From the NCBI GenBank assembly GCA_947452785.1, contig CANGDZ010000003.1:37226-101225 (forward strand): a stretch of 64,000 nucleotides of DNA. The letters run 5' to 3'. Below are positions 60,496-64,000 of this stretch, in pieces. Position 1 is the first letter of the stretch. Each line of letters begins with the position of its first letter. Source of the DNA: Comamonadaceae bacterium (GTDB lineage: Bacteria; Pseudomonadota; Gammaproteobacteria; Burkholderiales; Burkholderiaceae_C). The position numbers were made by a program, and so were the translations under genes. The notes under the pieces are model-generated. The model had not been told where the DNA came from and did no database searches. It was given only the letters and a program-made list of their open reading frames with translations.

Positions 60496-61905
60496 ATGCA
60501 AAAAATTACCTGCCCGCACTGCGGCAAAGCGTTTGAGATTGACGAAGCTGGCTACGCCGACATCCTGAAGCAGGTTCGCGACAGTGAGTTCGAGCAGCAA
60601 CTGCACGATCGTCTTGAGCTTGCCGAGCAAGACAAACAAAATGCCATCGAACTGGCCAAGACAAAGGCCGCCAGCGAATTGCAAAGGGCGGCCGCAGCCA
60701 AGGACGCTGAGATCCAGGAACTGAAGGGCAAACTTGATGCGGGGGATATCGCGCGCAGGCTTGCCGTGAGCGAAGCCCTCAGCGCTGTTGAAAAAGAGCG
60801 TGACGCACTGGCCAACAAACTCCAGCAGGCGAGTCACGACAAACTGAGCGAAGCCCAGCTCGCAGAAGCCAGGCTCGTGAACGAGCTGCAAAAGGCGGCA
60901 TCGACTAAAGACTCGGAGATCCAGGATCTGAAGGCCAAGCTAGATGCGATTGCTCTGGCTCAGAAGCTGGCCATCTCTGAGGCGGTCAATGACGTGGAAA
61001 AGGAGCGCGACGCGCTCAAGAATGGACTTGAGCGATCGGAACTTGAAAAGCAGTTAGCCACCAACGCACTCAAAGAAAAGTACGAAACCCAGATCAAGGA
61101 TCGCGACGATGCGATCGAGCGCCTGAGGGACATGAAGGCCCGCTTGTCGACCAAGATGGTGGGAGAGACCTTAGAGCAGCACTGCGAGACCGAGTTCAAT
61201 CGACTGCGCGCCACGGCCTTTCCGAAGGCGTACTTTGAAAAAGACAACGACGCAAAGAGTGGCAGCAAAGGCGACTACATTTTCCGGGACATGGATGATG
61301 CGCGCACCGAGATTGTCTCCATCATGTTCGAGATGAAAAATGAAAATGATGGCACTGTCACCAAGAAGAAGAACGAGGAATTTCTCAAAGAGCTGGACAA
61401 GGACCGCACGGAGAAGGGCTGCGAATACGCGGTGCTGATCTCACTGCTGGAGCCCGACAGCGAGCTTTACAACACCGGGATAGTTGATGTCTCGCACCGC
61501 TACCCCAAGATGTATGTCGTGCGCCCGCAGTTTTTCATCCCGATCATCACGCTCTTGCGCAACGCAGCGGTGAACTCCCTTCAATACAAGTCGGAGCTGG
61601 CCCTTGTTAAGGCGCAAAACATTGACATTACAAAGTTTGAGACCGAGCTCGATTCATTCAAATCGGGCTTTGCGCGAAACTTTGACTTGGCCTCCAAGCG
61701 CTTCCAAACGGCCATTGATGAAATCGACAAGTCAATCGACCACCTGAAGAAGACCAAAGAGGCGTTGGAAGGCGCTGACCGAAATTTGCGCTTGGCCAAC
61801 GACAAGGCCCAGGATGTGACGATCAAGAAGCTGACGCGCGGCAATCCGACCATGGCCGCCAAGTTCAGCGAGCTCAAAAACCAAGGTCCTTCAGAAGAAG
61901 GCTAA
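60496..61905 (+). CDS. DUF2130 protein with zinc ribbon, coiled coil and nuclease-like core
   Basis: 469 residues. N-terminal CPHCGKAF is a half zinc ribbon; a long coiled coil (about 20-230) contains two internal repeats ([15 protein letters not shown] and [16 protein letters not shown]). The conserved domain has [10 protein letters not shown] then [10 protein letters not shown], matching the PD-(D/E)xK nuclease layout (Asp, then Glu-x-Lys). DUF2130 has no assigned function. It starts 50 bases after higA, in an island with two toxin-antitoxin loci. Role in DNA or RNA cleavage or defence is inference. Confidence 0.82.
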   Translation: MQKITCPHCGKAFEIDEAGYADILKQVRDSEFEQQLHDRLELAEQDKQNAIELAKTKAASELQRAAAAKDAEIQELKGKLDAGDIARRLAVSEALSAVEKERDALANKLQQASHDKLSEAQLAEARLVNELQKAASTKDSEIQDLKAKLDAIALAQKLAISEAVNDVEKERDALKNGLERSELEKQLATNALKEKYETQIKDRDDAIERLRDMKARLSTKMVGETLEQHCETEFNRLRATAFPKAYFEKDNDAKSGSKGDYIFRDMDDARTEIVSIMFEMKNENDGTVTKKKNEEFLKELDKDRTEKGCEYAVLISLLEPDSELYNTGIVDVSHRYPKMYVVRPQFFIPIITLLRNAAVNSLQYKSELALVKAQNIDITKFETELDSFKSGFARNFDLASKRFQTAIDEIDKSIDHLKKTKEALEGADRNLRLANDKAQDVTIKKLTRGNPTMAAKFSELKNQGPSEEG

Positions 61906-62255
61906 AGGATGGCTAAAGGATGTTGACCCCTTCTGTCACAAAGCGGTCGCTCGCCTGCACCCGCTTCTGTCTGTACCCGACCCATTGCGGCCGTTGAACC
62001 TGTCGGTGCAGTGATGGATTTTTCGCGCTTGCGGTCCATCGACTCGTCCAATTCGGCGACCTAAAGCTGTCGTTCAACGTTGATGGTGAGCTGCGAGCTG
62101 CGACATTACGCGTAGGACTTGGCGGTCCCTCGCCAGTTATCCAGAGGCTTCTCGCCGGAAGCGGCTTCCAGACGCTCATGCCGTAATCAACCATTGGCAA
62201 CAATTTGCTACCATCTTCCAAAAGGGCGGAAACCGCCATAGGGAGGAAAATTGCT
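61906..62255. other. Gap after the DUF2130 gene with an 11-base tandem repeat at its start
   Basis: GGCTAAAGGAT occurs twice in tandem (61900-61910 and 61911-61921), overlapping the DUF2130 stop. The remaining bases hold no supportable gene; they may be an eroded mobile element. Confidence 0.45.
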
Positions 62256-62510
62256 ATGCCTGTATTCATCAGTGACGTCGAACAGGTACTTGCCTTGCGG
62301 GGTCTGGAAACGCCCGACCTGGCTGCGCTCCAAGCCACGCATCAGAGCTACCGCGCGCTGCTACTCCAGCCGTCGGGTCCCATCTACGCAGACCCCACCG
62401 AATTGGCCACCTTGTCTGCGCCGCTTGAATATTGCACCCCCGGGGGGTCAGTTTTCAGTCGGCGCCAACAATTCAAGGTTTTACAACTTGTGAACAAATC
62501 TCTTAAGTAG
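62256..62510 (+). CDS. Unknown 84-residue protein
   Basis: The ATG has a strong GGGAGG ribosome site eight bases upstream, so it is probably translated. It starts MPVFISDVEQVLALRGLE, with helical segments, and the last 25 residues (from CTPGGSVFSRRQQ) look like they come from different DNA. No family recognised. It overlaps the opposite gene at 62481 by 30 bases. Confidence 0.5.
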   Translation: MPVFISDVEQVLALRGLETPDLAALQATHQSYRALLLQPSGPIYADPTELATLSAPLEYCTPGGSVFSRRQQFKVLQLVNKSLK

Positions 62511-62924
62511 TGGTCCTTCATAGGCTGTACATTCATCTACGTCGAGAGTGTCATCGTGGGGGCTGACCATCTCAACTCGCATTGGCCTATCGATGCCACC
62601 ATTGAATTCCCAGTAGTCCCAGTAAAAATTCTTATCAGCCGGGTCGGGTTTGACATTCTGGTCAGGAACCCAACCACGGTCTTTGAGTAAGACTTCCTCA
62701 CGTGATTTGATTCTTGACCAAGTGCCTACGTCAAGTTGAATGTGTAAGCCGATCCATTCATAGCCGCACTCTGGATCAATTACAACCTTAGTGAGCTTGG
62801 GCTTTGAATCATTAACCAATTGCTTCAAATCCTCACGTAATTCCAAAATGTCTTTTGATTGGCGCTCAAGAGTTGCTGTAATTTGAGCCAGTACTATTCC
62901 AATTTTTTCAAGTTCTGCGGACAT
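62481..62924 (-). CDS. Unknown 147-residue protein with N-terminal coiled coil
   Basis: GGAG lies before the ATG. A coiled coil (about 1-45, LERQSKDILELREDLKQLV) precedes a mixed domain rich in Trp, Tyr and Asp (GYEWIGLHIQLDVGTW, FYWDYWEFNGG). I do not recognise it. Between an unknown gene and an IS630-type transposase; possible island cargo. Confidence 0.65.
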   Translation of the reverse strand: MSAELEKIGIVLAQITATLERQSKDILELREDLKQLVNDSKPKLTKVVIDPECGYEWIGLHIQLDVGTWSRIKSREEVLLKDRGWVPDQNVKPDPADKNFYWDYWEFNGGIDRPMRVEMVSPHDDTLDVDECTAYEGPLLKRFVHKL

Positions 62925-62960
62925 GAAATTAACTCCTTTATTGCTCCGGCCCTGTGAAGT

Positions 62961-63998
62961 TTAAGCAGCATATCGAACTCGGCGGTCCTGGAAGTAGCCA
63001 ATAACCCGCTCGGGTGTTTTCTCCAACATGGTCATATGCTCGTTGGCCGCTTCTCGTAGTTTGGCTTTAGTTCGCACTGGAACGCGTTTGCCCATCTCCT
63101 GCTTCAAGTCCGCGTTCAGCCGCTCTTCTGGGTTGAGTTGCGGGCTGTAGCTGGGCAGGTAAAAAAGCTCTATCTGATCTTTGCGCTCAGCTACCCAAGC
63201 CTTGACCAGTTTGCTGTGGTGCACGCGCAAGTTGTCCAGGATCAGGAAGACTTTTTTGCTCGCATCCTTGATCAATGCCTGTAAAAACTCAATCAGCTTT
63301 TCGGCATCAAATGCCTCATCAATGATCATCCAGCGCGCCTTGCCCTGGTTGGTCACCGTGGCAATCATCGACAGCTTTTGGCGCGTGCCACCCACCGCCA
63401 TGGCCACTGGTGTTTTGCCTGCAGGGGCATAGCTCCTGCCGCGCACGTCGGTGTTGACCAGCGCGGTCTCGTCACCCCAGTGAATCTCACCCCCTTCAGC
63501 TCTAGCGCGCTGCTCTATGGCGGGGTATTCCCCTTCGAGCCACGCCTGCACAGCAGCCGGGCTTTGTTCGTACGCGCGTTTGATCGGCTTTTGCGGGGTA
63601 AAACCCCAGCGCGCGAGGTATTTGCCAATGCTGCGTACCTGCAGCTTGATGCCAAATTCTTGCTCAATGAGTTGACCCACCGCAGCTCGACTCCAAAGGC
63701 TGAAGTCCATCTTCAACTGCTCAGGTCGTTTGTCGATGATCATGCGCTGGATGGCCTCTTCTTGGGCTGCGCTGAGCACGCGTCCGTCGCCTTTAATGCG
63801 TCCGCGAGGAGTAGGCCTCACGTTTGTCCAACCGCCAGCCTCGAACAGATCAATCGTTGATCGCACTGTCGGATGACTCAGGCCGGTCATGGCCACAATT
63901 TGCATCACTTTGATGCCCTTCTTGTGCAACCGAATGACTTGCTTGCGCCGCTCGTGCAGTTGCTCAAGTGTTTGGTATCTTGCGTCTTCTTTTTCCAT
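62961..63998 (-). CDS. IS630-family transposase
   Basis: 345 residues, apparently complete. Helix-turn-helix N-terminus (MQIVAMTGLSHPTVRSTI), then the DDE core: Asp-Glu in HWGDETALV, Asp in LILDNLRVHHS and Glu in PQLNPEERLNADLK. The start codon lies two bases from the window edge. Confidence 0.93.
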   Translation of the reverse strand: MEKEDARYQTLEQLHERRKQVIRLHKKGIKVMQIVAMTGLSHPTVRSTIDLFEAGGWTNVRPTPRGRIKGDGRVLSAAQEEAIQRMIIDKRPEQLKMDFSLWSRAAVGQLIEQEFGIKLQVRSIGKYLARWGFTPQKPIKRAYEQSPAAVQAWLEGEYPAIEQRARAEGGEIHWGDETALVNTDVRGRSYAPAGKTPVAMAVGGTRQKLSMIATVTNQGKARWMIIDEAFDAEKLIEFLQALIKDASKKVFLILDNLRVHHSKLVKAWVAERKDQIELFYLPSYSPQLNPEERLNADLKQEMGKRVPVRTKAKLREAANEHMTMLEKTPERVIGYFQDRRVRYAA

Positions 63999-64000
63999 GA
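62961..64000 (-). mobile_element. IS630-type insertion sequence, partly in window
   Basis: Only the transposase gene is visible; the left terminal repeat should lie near 62930-62960 and the other end beyond the window. I could not define the repeats. Confidence 0.6.

Noticed and set aside
61913..62338. Leftward 141-residue frame after the DUF2130 gene
   Set aside because: Ser/Arg/Trp-rich low-quality composition, and it overlaps the start of the better-supported gene at 62256; treated as non-coding.

Overview
The window looks like a chromosomal segment of a betaproteobacterium of the order Burkholderiales, most likely Comamonadaceae (Limnohabitans/Rhodoferax/Polaromonas-type). This is judged from gene order: sdhCDAB-sdhE-gltA next to mdh-acnB, leuCDB-asd-fimV-truA-trpFBA-accD, yceD-rpmF-plsX-fabHDG-acpP-fabF, mucD-lepA-lepB-rnc-era-recO-pdxJ-acpS-nagZ, and rluC divergent from rne. 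I saw no tRNA, rRNA or CRISPR array.

Layout. 1-5.9 kb: end of a molybdenum hydroxylase gene, an FAD monooxygenase, a U32-family tRNA hydroxylation protein, and a Crp/Fnr regulator followed by a CRP-type palindrome and a small membrane protein gene. 6-17.4 kb: TCA-cycle block. mdh, a CitE-like lyase, a small exported protein and acnB read leftward; a GntR regulator, sdhCDAB, sdhE and gltA read rightward. 17.5-28.8 kb: leucine genes, a lipoprotein, a mazEF-like pair whose toxin gene is frameshifted, then asd, a short FimV-like protein, truA, trpFBA and accD. A 33-codon open frame ending in Thr-Thr-Thr-Ile-Lys-Gly and followed by mutually exclusive hairpins precedes asd; it looks like a transcription attenuator. 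28.8-41.2 kb: yggT, lysS, then a long leftward housekeeping cluster for RNA processing, GTPases, vitamin B6, cell-wall recycling and envelope proteolysis. 41.5-48.1 kb: leftward fatty acid/phospholipid cluster. 48.1-56.2 kb: maf, a SAM methyltransferase, the rluC-HAD-Rieske-S49 peptidase operon and rne with a long leader.

56.3-64 kb is different: an accessory island with long gaps, inverted repeats, an IS3-like element with two transposase frames and matching terminal repeats, a ParS/MbcA-type antitoxin gene preceded by four 11-bp-phased direct repeats and followed by an unknown 91-residue protein, an orphan HigA, a complete higBA pair, a DUF2130 protein with a nuclease-like GDY...EMK core, two uncharacterised small genes and an IS630-type transposase at the edge.

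The core blocks supply oxidation of citrate-cycle intermediates, Leu/Thr/Met/Lys/Trp synthesis, malonyl-CoA and acyl chain production, and RNA turnover. The island is the place to look for undescribed biology (antitoxin with an unrecognised partner, nuclease-like DUF2130 protein). In the core, the asd leader is the strongest regulatory novelty. All assignments come from reading the sequence and recalling families; no database search was run.
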